Below, piece by piece: positions 54,841-64,000 of a DNA stretch of 64,000 bases. The DNA is from Hofstenia miamia (taxonomy: Eukaryota > Xenacoelomorpha > Acoela > Hofsteniidae). Under the pieces are notes generated by a model. It ran no database searches. It saw only the letters and a program-made list of their open reading frames with translations, and was not told the DNA's origin. The translations under genes and the position numbers were made by a program. Every line of letters starts with the position of its first letter. Positions within the stretch are counted from its first letter, which is position 1. The DNA is taken from the NCBI GenBank assembly GCA_900660155.1, contig CABFPE010000236.1, forward strand, positions 872,362 to 936,361, read 5' to 3'.

Positions 54841-55951
54841 TGTTAAAAGTTAGGAAAGATCTTAGCTTGTGAATTTCTGCTAGTGTGAAGAAATTTGGCG
54901 GCGGAGATGACAGGGCGGAAGCGTAGGTTTTATGAAAATGCTGTGGTGCGCGTTGATTAGGCCAATTAAACTGATGAGGCGGAAGAAATGATTGGCGCTG
55001 CGTGTGTTTAAACGTGGGCGACGTGAAGGTAGCGGCATGGCGGTTGAAACGTGGCGGTGCAGTGCTGAAATAGCGTTGAGTACGGGGCGGTATTTCATCA
55101 AAGAATTCTTTGATCTTGCGCGCTAGTGTTGAGTATCCTCTTCTTGAGAAATGGATACCATCCTGTGCAAATAATTTATGGTTGATGTTATTTCCTAAAT
55201 AAAAAGATTGAAAGTTGTGAAAAACGGTATACCCTAGAATTTTCGCATTTTGGTGGATAAGAAAATTAAGTTCTTGAATTTTTTTATTCAACGTGCTATC
55301 ATCTGGAAACGGTGCGACTTCCCCTACAAAAATTACAGCGGACCTAAAAATATGTTTTAAGGCGTTAATTAAATTTTTAAATAAAATCGTGTATTCAGTT
55401 TTCTGTTGCATTACATCATTTCTGCCAACGGTGACAAGTATTTTTTTAATGTTGTCCGACGGCGTGTATTCTTTAATTGTTTCAGTCATCTCTTCTATAG
55501 TTGCTCCCGGATATGAATGTACTGCAACTGTGTCTTTCTTTAGTAGGGCGGGTGCTTGTAGGTATCGATACATTGAGGTTCCTAAAATAAGCATACCTGC
55601 ATCTGTTCGCAGTCGTTTGGCGCGTCGTTTTCATACGTCCTGTGTTTGTGAGGAAGCGGATGAATTTGTGATGATGGGTGATGTTGCAACGGTTTTTTTA
55701 GGCGGTGAAACTTGTGTCCATTCATCTTTCTCTGGAGTTTTGAACGGCGGAACCTCCTTTTCTTCGTGTGCGAGAACAGTGTGGAGTAAGCTGTGCAATG
55801 TTAAAAGCTCTTCCTTTGATAGATTGTTGAAGGGAGCTAGAAGTTTAGCAGACGTGATTCTGCTACGGTCACTCGTTATGAAATTCTCACTACCGAGTGA
55901 ACGTAGGACGGAGAGCTCAGTGGGACCAACCGCTCGCGGAGAAATCTTCTC
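54830..55951 (-). pseudogene. CR1-like ORF1 with SGNH-esterase domain, 5' truncated, one in-frame stop
   Basis: A 254-codon open part (ATG 55592-55594 to stop 54830-54832) has SGNH-hydrolase blocks: LILGTS (S7; the family usually has GDS), PGAT (G30), VGRND (N59) and DGIHFS (D145, H148). A basic, Pro/aromatic-rich tail follows, probably RNA-binding. Upstream the same frame continues after a TGA at 55631-55633 for about 105 more codons (KEELLTLHSLLHTVL, then a PKK/Ser-rich linker) to the truncation at 55951. A KRRAKR basic run lies just after the TGA. The TGA may be a mutated CGA. Esterase-type ORF1s are known in some CR1 elements; their role in transposition is uncertain. Confidence 0.75.
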
Positions 55952-56700
55952 TTATGACAAAAGTTTGGAAATGATATTGAATTATAAAAAGGTAATTGAT
56001 TTGCTATTTAAAAAAACAATCAAAATATAAAAAACAAAGTTGATTTGGAAACAGCATGGATGACAAAATATAAATTCTTGTTTTTGAGGAGTTTTTCTGA
56101 CAAACACTTAATGCTCATTTAAATTGTGTTGTAAATTTTTAAATAACTTGATCTTGGTGTCTGTTATATTTAAAAATGATTGAGAGCATTTTCATAAAAT
56201 CTTTGTAACCAAGTTTCAACACTAAAGAAGACTATTTGTAAACTAAACCTACCACTTTTCAAAAAATTTAGAAAATTATTTTTGTAAAATCTAGTAAATT
56301 TAGAGGGAATAAGAAACTGACGATGACATTGTAAGTCGAAATATATCTGCATATTCTTATTAAGTTAAATTAAATTTTTAAAAACGGCACATTATTCAAT
56401 TCCTATGTTGTTGCATGTCGCTTCCATGTATGTTAAAAAGTAGCGGTCCAAGAATGGTACCTTGCGGTACTCCGTTTTTTATAGTTAGCCAATTAGAGAA
56501 AGTATTATTAAATTTGACGCACTGAATTCTATTGGTTAGATATCTAGATATTAATTTAACCTACTTCCAGAAAATCCTAGCTTTTCAAAATTTGATATGC
56601 AAGATATCTTGTGATTAATAGAATCAAAACCTTTTTAAAGATACATACAGGCCACTGCAACAAATTGGTCAGAGTCAAAATATTTTATAGAAAGTTTGCA
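55952..56700 (-). mobile_element. Older CR1-like copy, ORF2 part (upstream of nested insertion)
   Basis: 55960-56140 matches the ORF2 3' coding at 51778-51960. 56395-56690 matches 52415-52690 (around the RT motif B/C region), both on the minus strand with indels. 56141-56394 is unrelated or too diverged. Together with 51000-51386 this is one old copy split by the newer insertion. Confidence 0.7.
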
Positions 56701-57396
56701 TAAATAATGCACAATCAGTTTGGAAATTTTATTGTAAAAATTCTGATTTCTTAATTCCTGTTATATAGTTGATTAACGACTATTTTTCTCAGCGTAAACA
56801 TTCACAAGTTTAAGTTGTATATTCATTAGCGCTATTGCTATTCAGCTAAATTGCAAAAGTTTTTCTGAATACAGGATTCCATATTTTGCCACACAATTTA
56901 ATAATTTCATTTACTTAAATATCGAATTAAACTTTTAGTTGATATCATTTAGAAAAATTTTATTAATCAAAACTTTTTGTTAAATACGTTTAAAAAATTG
57001 AAAATGAAAGTAATATGTGCTTCTCTTAAGCAGATTAAATATATTTAGCTTAATGTAACCATTAATAAAAATTAAATAGACAATTCACTTAAGTATCCAA
57101 GTGAATTTCAAGCACAATATTTAGGCCATTTTACCGGTACTCAGACATCTGAATTTAAAATAAGGCTCATTTTCAACACATTATAAATTAGGTCTCAAAT
57201 TGATTTGTTTATGAATTAAAGATATGATGCAGAACTCTGTGATAATTCACATAATATCCTGTTTTTACATTAATTTTATTAGACACAGTTGATCAGGCTA
57301 TTATTTTAATTTTATTTACATTGTTTCTATCTTATTTATAACAGCTACAATTTCTTCACTTCGGATGTTTAAAAAATTTATATTCTATATTTTTAG
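56701..57396. other. AT-rich spacer, nothing recognised
   Basis: No motif or repeat seen. Confidence 0.45.
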
Positions 57397-57644
57397 TATT
57401 TACTCGAAAAAACAGCAATACAAACATTTTGCCCTTTCTAGAAATTACATTGCTTTGTAATGAGCCAAAAGTAATTCACATGTTGAAATTAAAACAATGT
57501 GTATGTACTAAAAAGGAAATATATTATCTTACAGAAGCCAATTTTGTGCAAAACTATGCTAGAATACTTTTGACACGATTACAAGAATATTCATGCTGGG
57601 TTTCACGAATTTTAATGACCATACTTAAACCTGAAGGTGACTAA
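57397..57644 (+). CDS. Possible terminal coding exon of an unidentified gene
   Basis: After a plausible acceptor (TATATTTTTAG, AG at 57395-57396) the frame is open to TGA at 57642-57644. It contains PFLEITLLCNEPKVIHMLKL, KKEIYYLTEANFVQNYARIL and RLQEYSCWVSRILMTIL. The helical, well-mixed composition looks protein-like, unlike most chance frames here, but I do not recognise the family and no upstream exon was found. Could also be a TE remnant or chance. Confidence 0.3.
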
Positions 57645-57996
57645 AAGAAATGTCTTTAACTACATTAGGTCATTTGTTTGAGATTTGAATAGAATTTTTA
57701 AATAAACTTTTAGCAGAAAGGTTTAACAATCTCCCAGATTTAAATATAATCCAAGCGTTATATAATTATGGTGCCATTTATTGCAATAATAAAGTAATGT
57801 ATGTTGCGCAATTTCCTAACAAAAGGTTGCTGGCATGAATACAATCTCATGTTTCAGGCACGTATTTCTAGTCATTTTAATCTAATTTATTGATAATGTA
57901 CACAAAATAATTTATACAAATTCGAAATCCTCAAACAAAATCAAAACAAATACTAAAATTAGGAGCACCATTGTGGAATGAGAAAAGGACTGAGGT

Positions 57997-58002
57997 TTTA
58001 TT
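57997..58002 (-). terminator. Candidate polyadenylation signal for syntaxin-16
   Basis: AATAAA on the minus strand, about 60 nt after the stop codon. Confidence 0.55.
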
Positions 58003-58061
58003 CGACATGTAAGCCCAATAACCTATGAAATATATTTTGTAGAACCTATGGATAGAACTGT

Positions 58062-58294
58062 TTAAAACTTTGTCAAGATCAATAGAACAAAAAGAACGAC
58101 GACTATAATCGACATGATAATAATAATCTTCATTTTCCTGCCTCCTCTCTGATATTCTTCAGCTTTGCGTAACTGCTTGGTACCCTCGCTTACAGAAACA
58201 GCTGAGGTTTCTACTGCGTAGTCGATGCGATCGAGAACTGACCCTTGTTCAACAACAATGTGAGCTAAATCGCGGAAAACGGCATTTAAATCAC
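58062..58294 (-). CDS. Syx16: Syntaxin-16 terminal exon (SNARE motif, membrane anchor)
   Basis: Acceptor TTTTTAG just upstream (58295-58301 on +). Starts completing the Ser codon, reads DLNAVFRDLAHIVVEQG through KQLRKAEEYQ, then the hydrophobic anchor; TAA at 58062-58064. Confidence 0.93.
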
Positions 58295-61200
58295 CTAAAA
58301 ATGAATGAAAATTACTGCTTTTTTTTACAGAAAGTACATGTATTTAATATTTTAGAAGCACAATATTTCAATAACCTTATCATCCATACACCATTTGCCA
58401 ACTATAACTACTGAATTGGTATTAAATTGATATAGGTATAGAAACTATCATCTTAGAATGCGTAATGCACACTAATCAACGATTTCTGACTCGATCTAGG
58501 ATTAAATTTACTAGCTCTTGTATATTTTTGTACATCGTATAAATTAAACTAACATTATAATTTAATATTTCGTAATACTAAGAATTGTTAATTTAATCAC
58601 ATTCAACTGTGATGATATATGGTTGCCTCACACATCTTCTGCTTATCGTCTACCTCATTAGAGAAAGAGGGCAATAATTTATTGTGCAAACAGAGCTACT
58701 GACCAGGGTTTTCGAGTACTCGGAATGTTAAGAACTCGAACTCGAATAAGCTCGCAAAACTCGATCGGAAAAACTCGGAAAAGAAATCATCAAAACTCGA
58801 ACTCGTTCGAAAATCCACTCGCAAATACCGTAAAAATTAAATTTTTTTAAATATCAATTTTCTTAACAATCACAAAAACTTTTTTTAGCTTAGAATTATT
58901 GTAATATAAATGTTTTTTACTCTAAAAAACTCGGAATTAGTAAAAACCTCGATGGAACTCGGAATTTCATTTAAAAAATTACTCGAACTCGAACTAGAAA
59001 CGTAAAAACTCGAACTCGGCCCGAGTAACTCGAACTCGACTCGAAAACCCTGCTACTGACACACATTCGTGCATTTTGAGGAGCACCTCTTACCCACTGG
59101 AATGGCCAACTTGAGTTGTTGAAGAAGAAGAAAAATCTATATTCAGAAATTGTTTTAACAATAAATAGAAATACTGGTAACAAATTCTGAAAGCGTCAAG
59201 AAAGTAATACAAAATTAAACAAAAAAAAGAAAACAACGAATATTTACAAATAAAAAGTGGTTAACTTGGGCTATGACGATTGCTAGTTTCTATTAATAGA
59301 GTAATCAGGATTATAAAATCCTGTATCAACAAGGCATACGATGGAGTGGTTTGAAGGTAAGAACACTCGTTACTTCATTGGCCCGAACTTAAATCCGATT
59401 GAGACCTATTGAGCATGGATCAAAATGAAGTCATTTACGGAGTTTAGCAACTTTTGGGAGTGCAAGTAGGCACTTTCAAAATATGTGGCCTGCTTTCATT
59501 AGATATCTTCAGCAGTCATCAAAATGCGAGGCCTACTAGTAGTGCTATTTTATATTCATTACTTTTATACATCACTATACTTAAGCAATGTAATATAATA
59601 TTCGCATAGCATACAATTTACTCAGGGCTGGTAGCAAAAAGGTTCTCACCTCATCAGTAAAGATGAAGGTCCGATCTGAATCTTTTGGACTTCAATTTGT
59701 GGTATACTCTGGATAAAAGAGTCTGTTATTCACTACATAGCACAATTGAAGGAAAAACTCACAAAGGAATGGCTTGCAATACCTCTAGAACAGGTCCATG
59801 CTGTTCAAGGTTATTTTTGTAAAGTGTGTCCGTAAAGTCTGGCATAATTTAAATTCGAAATTGATTAATAACTAAACGGTAATCAAGAAAATTTTAAACT
59901 CAAACATGACCTATATTGAAATAATATTATCATATAACAAAAGAATGAAATGTCACAAGCATTTATCCTCAAATATGTCACCACCAACTTCGACTAAATA
60001 GCTTAGTCTGACGCGANTTTGTAAAATTGAAATTATTCAACGAAAATGATAGTCAATATTTTAAATGCATGTGAGGAGGATAAGTAATTAACAATGTAAT
60101 AAACAATGAAGTGATACGATTTTCAGCAGTGAAATTAATAAATGGCATTGTGCCGTGTTATACTATACACGGCGTTGAAGTTGCAAGTGGTGATCGGCAT
60201 GTCACACCTTCTGCAGGGTACATGGACTTGATCACCTTAGTATAAATACATTCTCAATTGCGGCAACAGAATTTTTATTAAACTAAGTTATTATTCTTTT
60301 ATGATGATCGTATGATATCAGAATCTCTACTGGAAACTTTTGAATTCTTCTACCCAAATCACCCCATGCGCAGTAACAAATTGCATGCGAAATATACAAA
60401 TGAAGGTCCGATCTGAATCTTTTGGACTTCAATTTGTGGTATACTCTGGATAAAAGAGTCTGTTATTCACTACATAGCACAATTGAAGGAAAAACTCACA
60501 AAGGAATGGCTTGCAATACCTCTAGAACAGGTCCATGCTGTTCAAGGTTATTTTTGTAAAGTGTGTCCGTAAAGTCTGGCATAATTTAAATTCGAAATTG
60601 ATTAATAACTAAACGGTAATCAAGAAAATTTTAAACTCAAACATGACCTATATTGAAATAATATTATCATATAACAAAAGAATGAAATGTCACAAGCATT
60701 TATCCTCAAATATGTCACCACCAACTTCGACTAAATAGCTTAGTCTGACGCGAATATGTGCAACGGCAGCAGCAAATTCCTGTGGAGTGATTTCTCTGCA
60801 TATATCAGTGATTCTCTGTTTCAATTCAGCAATAGACGCAGGCGAATTATAATGATAAATTTTGCTCTTCAGCCAGCCCCAAAACCAGTAATCCAGTGGA
60901 TTAATATCGGGACTTCTGGGTGGCCATGGAATGTCACATCCCCTGCTAATGACTCGATGGGGAAACTGATCATTTAAAAATGTCCTCACCGATGTCGCAA
61001 AATGAGGTGGAGCACCGTCCTGCATAAAATAGTTCGCCTGAACGAGTGACGTTGTTTAAGTTGAGGAATGACGTGATCCTTCAGCATGGCCAGATAATTC
61101 TCAGCGTTAACCGTGCCATCAAAGAAGAATGGTTCGAGTCCATATTGGCCGCTGAATCCCATCCATACAGTAATGTGAGGCGAGTGGAGAGGGCGCGATT

Positions 61201-63529
61201 GTCCAGCATGGGGATTACTGTCAGCCCAGATGCGGCAGTTGTGTCTATGGATTGTACCATTCAATGAGAAGTTCGATTCATCACTCCATAGGATGTTACA
61301 CAGTTGATCATCATTTTCGTCTAACCACTGGGCAAATTCAAGCCGCTTCTCTTTGTCACCTCCCTCTAATTGTTGATGTAATGCAAGTTTGTAGGGCCAC
61401 ATACGTAGAGAACATCTTGCTATTTTATGCACTGATGTCTTTGTAATGCCAGTTTCAACGGATAAACGGCGTACAGATGTCTTGCCCGATGACGAAGCAA
61501 TTGCTTGTTGAACTTTAACGACATCACCATGCTCCAGGGATGGCCTGCCTGAACGTGGTTTATCATGAAGGCTGCCTGTTTCATAGAATTTTTCCATTAG
61601 TTTGTAGACAGTAGCGGAGGAAAATGGATCTTTGATCATCTTGTGCTTATGTTTAAATTCACGTAAGGCATTAGTAGCACTCTTGTCACAGCGAATGTAG
61701 CATTCCAGCAACTCAATTTTAGTAGTGAGATCCATTCAATTGATAAAAACAAGTGACACGTAGCAGCAGCTTAAATACAATATTGTCATGACGAACTTAC
61801 ACGTCATGTTGCTAAAAATAGAGTCATTGTGACATACCTACACCCGTTTATAATTGTGCTGACTTTACGGACAAACGGTACTTATATACATATATATGTT
61901 ATATATGATGACTTTGACTCATGGTGCCCATTTTGGATAAATACCTCAGATTGACAAAAGCTTTGTATTGAATTTGTAATAGATTTAGTATATTAAGACC
62001 TAAATTTTAATGAAAAATATAAAATCTGTAAGAATAATTACTTATGGCTTGCACAATGCACGCAACTTCCCTTTCCCTGGTGGCCACAGAATCTGTGTTG
62101 ACCATTAGCCGCTCCATCTGCTGATCAGTGAAATCCGCATGGTAGACAACAGTATCGTCATCCGTAAACAGCAAGGAATCAGGTACGGTTTGTGAATCCA
62201 TATCACCTAGAATACAATCGACATTCAAAAAAACATTCGAAAATATTAAGAAAATATATATGGAATGCAACTTCCTATTCTCATTCAAAGTTGAAAATGG
62301 TAATTTAATCTTAAAAACTGATTCACCGAATTTCTATCATTTAAAATGAGTGGTACGAGAAGTAACTCCACATAGATGAACCACAGCTAATCTTCGTTAG
62401 CGAAAAAACAAATTTCTTACTTTTAGCTAAACCCATAAACATTTTTCTAGATAGGAAGAGTAAAAAACAATATAGATTTTAATTCATGTTAATCCCTAAA
62501 ACTGGAGGTGCATTGGGCACCAAAATCTATAACATTTTAGCAATTACATAGTATCTCTTGTTCTGCATAACCGGGTTTAAACAATATGAAAAACCTGACA
62601 AACTGCTTTTGGTAGGAGAGGTAGGGAAACTAATCTGCATTGAAACCTGACGACAGGTTGCAACATCTCTGCTGGAAGTAGTTCAACGAATTTCTTTATA
62701 AGATATTCACAAAATGAAATAAAACAGTGTAATCGTATCATTAAATTCAAGAACATATTGCATAACGAAATAATGTATAATATCAAATAAATCAAATTTT
62801 CATGCATCTTAAGCCAAAACATCCTACAGCGCGACGACCTCTGACTTTGTGCACAACGCGCGTGAACGGAATTTGAGGACTCAACCAAAAATAGAGTTTA
62901 GTGATAATTTCAGAGTTGGTTAGGAATAACTCATAATACTGCGGTATTGGAATAAATATGAAAAATCAACAGCATTTTTGGTATTTATATATATATATAT
63001 AGAATTTTTTACTCTTTCATCGAATGAGAATTACTTTTCAAACTTAAATGTATATTAAAACCAAAAATCTAAAAAAACTTAAAATACATACCTTCAAAAA
63101 GAATATCTAGTCAGTTAATAAGTAAAGATTAATCACTGGTAGGTGATAACTGAGTTATTTTTTATTCTTAGGTAAATTTGAATTAGAGAAATACGCACTA
63201 GTAAGAAAATTACCTGTTATTCCTAAATCTAAAAGTCGCGCCCGCTCATCTCGACCTTGCATTCTTCTGAGATAGGCAGCCTGCGCTTCTCTAAATTCCT
63301 GAGAGAGTTCTTGCAATTGCGCAGCTAAAGATCGAGTCACGTTCATTCCCAGCTCTCCTTCCTGGCGGCCCTTGGCAGAAGCAGCACTAGCCAATCGACG
63401 AATCGATTGCAAACTACGCTGACACGAAGCAAACAGCGAGGCAACATCATGTGTGAGGGATTCAATTTCTTGCTCAGTTGAAGCCTCATCTTCTAATGTT
63501 GGTCTAGTGACATGGCGAGAATGAAGAGC
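58062..63529 (-). CDS. Syx16: Syntaxin-16, C-terminal half (three exons in window)
   Basis: t-SNARE (Qa) of the trans-Golgi network and endosomes, used in endosome-to-Golgi transport (established for the family). Exons on the minus strand: 63214-63529, 62042-62206 and 58062-58294, all with AG/GT borders and matching phases. Seen: the HVTRPTLEDE segment and the end of the Habc region (ASLFASCQRSLQ, SLAAQLQELSQEFREAQ, YLRRMQGRDER), then DGD-like TDDDTVVYHADFTDQQM, then the SNARE motif from REREVACIVQAIS through DLNAVFRDLAHIVVEQG, with the zero-layer Q in VVEQGSVLDRIDY, and a C-terminal membrane anchor of about 21 residues ending ILTKF. The N-terminal exons lie beyond the window end. The last intron (3.7 kb) is full of transposons. 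Confidence 0.92.
58704..59052. mobile_element. hAT-type MITE with perfect 8-bp TSD and ACTCGAA-rich interior
   Basis: CTACTGAC on both sides (58696-58703 and 59053-59060). Ends CAGGGTTTTCGAGT and the inverse ACTCGAAAACCCTG. Both flanking thirds are built of degenerate AACTCGA/ACTCGAACTCG units; the middle is AT-rich. 349 bp, in the last syntaxin-16 intron. Confidence 0.9.
59121..59320 (-). mobile_element. CR1-like 3'UTR fragment with (GAA)n tail
   Basis: Reverse complement of 2905-3104, nearly identical, with the same TTC (here GAA) terminal tandem. A 5'-truncated copy of about 200 bp. Confidence 0.85.
59380..59540 (+). pseudogene. Tc1-like transposase C-terminal relic
   Basis: GPNLNPIETY then AWIKMKS aligns with the Tc1 block SPDLNPIENLWA-IK. 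The catalytic Glu of NPIE is present, but the frame is broken by stops. Confidence 0.5.
59663..60016 (+). repeat. 354-bp direct repeat copy 1 (mariner end plus flank)
   Basis: Apparently identical to 60400-60753. Includes 157 bp of non-mariner flank and about 197 bp of the mariner left end, cut off at the single N at 60017. Confidence 0.9.
60017..60017. other. Single-N assembly joint
   Basis: A lone N at the end of repeat copy 1, same pattern as at 2292. Confidence 0.7.
60018..60399. other. Unassigned sequence between the joint and repeat copy 2
   Basis: 382 bp with no motif recognised. Confidence 0.4.
60400..60753 (+). repeat. 354-bp direct repeat copy 2 (runs into the mariner)
   Basis: Second copy, continuous with the mariner element. 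Confidence 0.9.
60557..61880 (-). mobile_element. mariner-superfamily transposon with TA duplications
   Basis: TA at 60557-60558 and 61879-61880. Inverted ends share TGTCCGTAAAGTC followed by related sequence (TGGCATAATT / AGCACAATT). 1.3 kb, one gene on the minus strand. Inserted in the last syntaxin-16 intron. Confidence 0.87.
60690..61735 (-). pseudogene. mariner-superfamily transposase (DD41D-type spacing), one frameshift
   Basis: ATG 61733-61735. N-terminal HTH pair (ALREFKHKHK, TVYKLMEKFYETGS), the GRPS hinge, then HTH2 (TSVRRLSVETGITKTSVHKI). Catalytic D152 in LWSDESNF. After a one-base shift at about 61025-61045 the frame continues MQDGAPPHF (second D) and PRSPDINPLDYWFW (third D), with 41 residues between the last two. 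This spacing is described for rosa-like members of the superfamily; I treat that assignment as tentative. Apart from the shift there are no stops, so the copy is young. Confidence 0.82.
61881..62041 (-). other. Remainder of syntaxin-16 intron
   Basis: Short TA-rich piece, nothing else seen. Confidence 0.5.
62042..62206 (-). CDS. Syx16: Syntaxin-16 internal exon
   Basis: Acceptor TTCTAG then GTGATATGG; encodes DMDSQTVPDSLLFTDDDT through REREVACIVQAI; donor GTAATT. Phases 1 in and 1 out match its neighbours. Confidence 0.9.
62207..63213 (-). other. Syntaxin-16 intron, no element recognised
   Basis: Contains a short (TA)n at about 62985-63000. The minus frame 62577-62888 is unrecognised. Confidence 0.45.
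63214..63529 (-). CDS. Syx16: Syntaxin-16 internal exon (Habc/linker region)
   Basis: Acceptor CCTATAG, donor CAG|GTAATT. 105 codons plus one base, open throughout: ALHSRHVTRPTLEDEAS to RARLLDLGIT. Matches the RPTLDD...QLFHRCQRA region of animal syntaxin-16. Confidence 0.9.
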
Positions 63530-64000
63530 CTATAGGTAAGAATCCTTTATAAAAATATGAAAAAATAAACAATAAACCATTCATCCTTGTACGCAATTGC
63601 TATTAAATTCAGTAATTTACACATTTACACTAGCGGAAACAAAATAGGCAAACTTATTGATAACGTCATTGCGCGTTTTCCATTCATTTAGTAAACGTAA
63701 TTTAACCTAGTGACAAGTGCTGGATATTTCCTAGTGTCTTATTGTTGAATATATTTTCTGCTTTTGAGCATTCTAAGAGGTACCTTAACCTCAAACTTAG
63801 TGAGAAGTTTACAGATACAATTTTTAGACTGCGTGCACAATCTTGCGCCCCAAACTTTTAAACAAAATTTTAGGCTCACAGGCGCAGCTTATACACGAGG
63901 ATTTATCGTAAGGAAAAGACGTAATATTAATATCTGCACAATGCAAACCTGAAATATTTCACATCATCAACGAAATGCGAAAGAAAGTTTAACATGTTTT
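63530..64000 (-). other. Upstream syntaxin-16 intron (to window end)
   Basis: No upstream exon recognised; the remaining N-terminal coding lies outside the window. Confidence 0.45.

Larger units (their letters stand above)
51387..55951 (-). mobile_element. CR1-like non-LTR retrotransposon with near-full coding capacity
   Basis: Minus strand. Partial ORF1 (5' truncated, one in-frame stop), complete ORF2, short 3'UTR with a hairpin. The 5' end is abrupt at about 55951, where ORF1 coding runs straight into the older copy, so the insertion is 5'-truncated, as LINE copies often are. Flanking CTTATAA (51377) / CTTATGA (55951) is a candidate imperfect target duplication. Confidence 0.8.

Noticed and set aside
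55293-56030. 245-codon plus-strand frame
   Set aside because: It lies opposite ORF1 of the CR1-like element and crosses the border into the older copy; no motif, whereas the minus strand has SGNH blocks.
61132-61150. GGTTCGAGTCC as a tRNA B box
   Set aside because: It is coding sequence of the mariner transposase and no A box or cloverleaf surrounds it.

Overview
This is a eukaryotic, intron-bearing, AT-rich window (roughly two thirds A+T by eye) from an invertebrate animal, most likely a bilaterian. Two host genes are recognisable and the rest is mostly transposable-element (TE) relics. I cannot place the species. The conserved Vsx-type homeobox gene, the syntaxin-16 gene, the many CR1/jockey-like LINEs and the long (TA)n tracts argue only for an invertebrate metazoan.

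Layout. 0-8 kb: a decayed restriction-endonuclease-type non-LTR retrotransposon (zinc finger, YLDD-type RT, CCHC knuckle, RLE), interrupted by a CR1-like 3' end, with a second antisense copy at 7.1-7.8 kb and a 308-bp inverted-repeat element at 6.0 kb. 8-30 kb: largely gene-free DNA holding MITEs (a piggyBac-like one at 11.7 kb, a TA-flanked one at 14.5 kb, hAT-type ones with perfect 8-bp target-site duplications at 18.8 and 23.0 kb) and relics of LINE, mariner and hAT/ZMYM transposase genes. 30.4-36.4 kb: a five-exon Vsx gene on the + strand encoding 302 aa (octapeptide, Q50 homeodomain, CVC domain, acidic tail), with a long-TIR element in intron 1 and a 38-bp perfect palindrome in intron 3. 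A 1000-base assembly gap follows.

40-57 kb: a LINE-dense block. A decayed LINE (40.3-43.8 kb) carries a 337-bp (TC)n tract. A second LINE (44.2-49.6 kb) is split by a complete piggyBac element with TTAA target duplications and an uninterrupted 584-codon transposase. A CR1-like element (51.4-55.95 kb, minus strand) keeps a full 1104-codon ORF2 with an endonuclease, an RT and an unusual hydrophobic leader ending in a 2A-like NPGP motif. Its ORF1 is an SGNH-esterase-like frame. It sits inside an older copy of its own family. 58.0-63.5 kb: the 3' half of a syntaxin-16 gene (three exons, minus strand, t-SNARE domain and membrane anchor). Its largest intron holds a hAT MITE, a CR1-like tail, a Tc1 relic and a nearly intact mariner with TA duplications.

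How it works together. The host genes are unrelated: Vsx is a retinal/neural transcription factor and syntaxin-16 an endosome-to-Golgi SNARE. The striking biology is the retrotransposon with esterase plus 2A-leader coding, its self-nesting, and the well-preserved piggyBac. Two single-N joints (2292 and 60017), each next to a copy of a direct repeat, look like assembly or haplotype artefacts.
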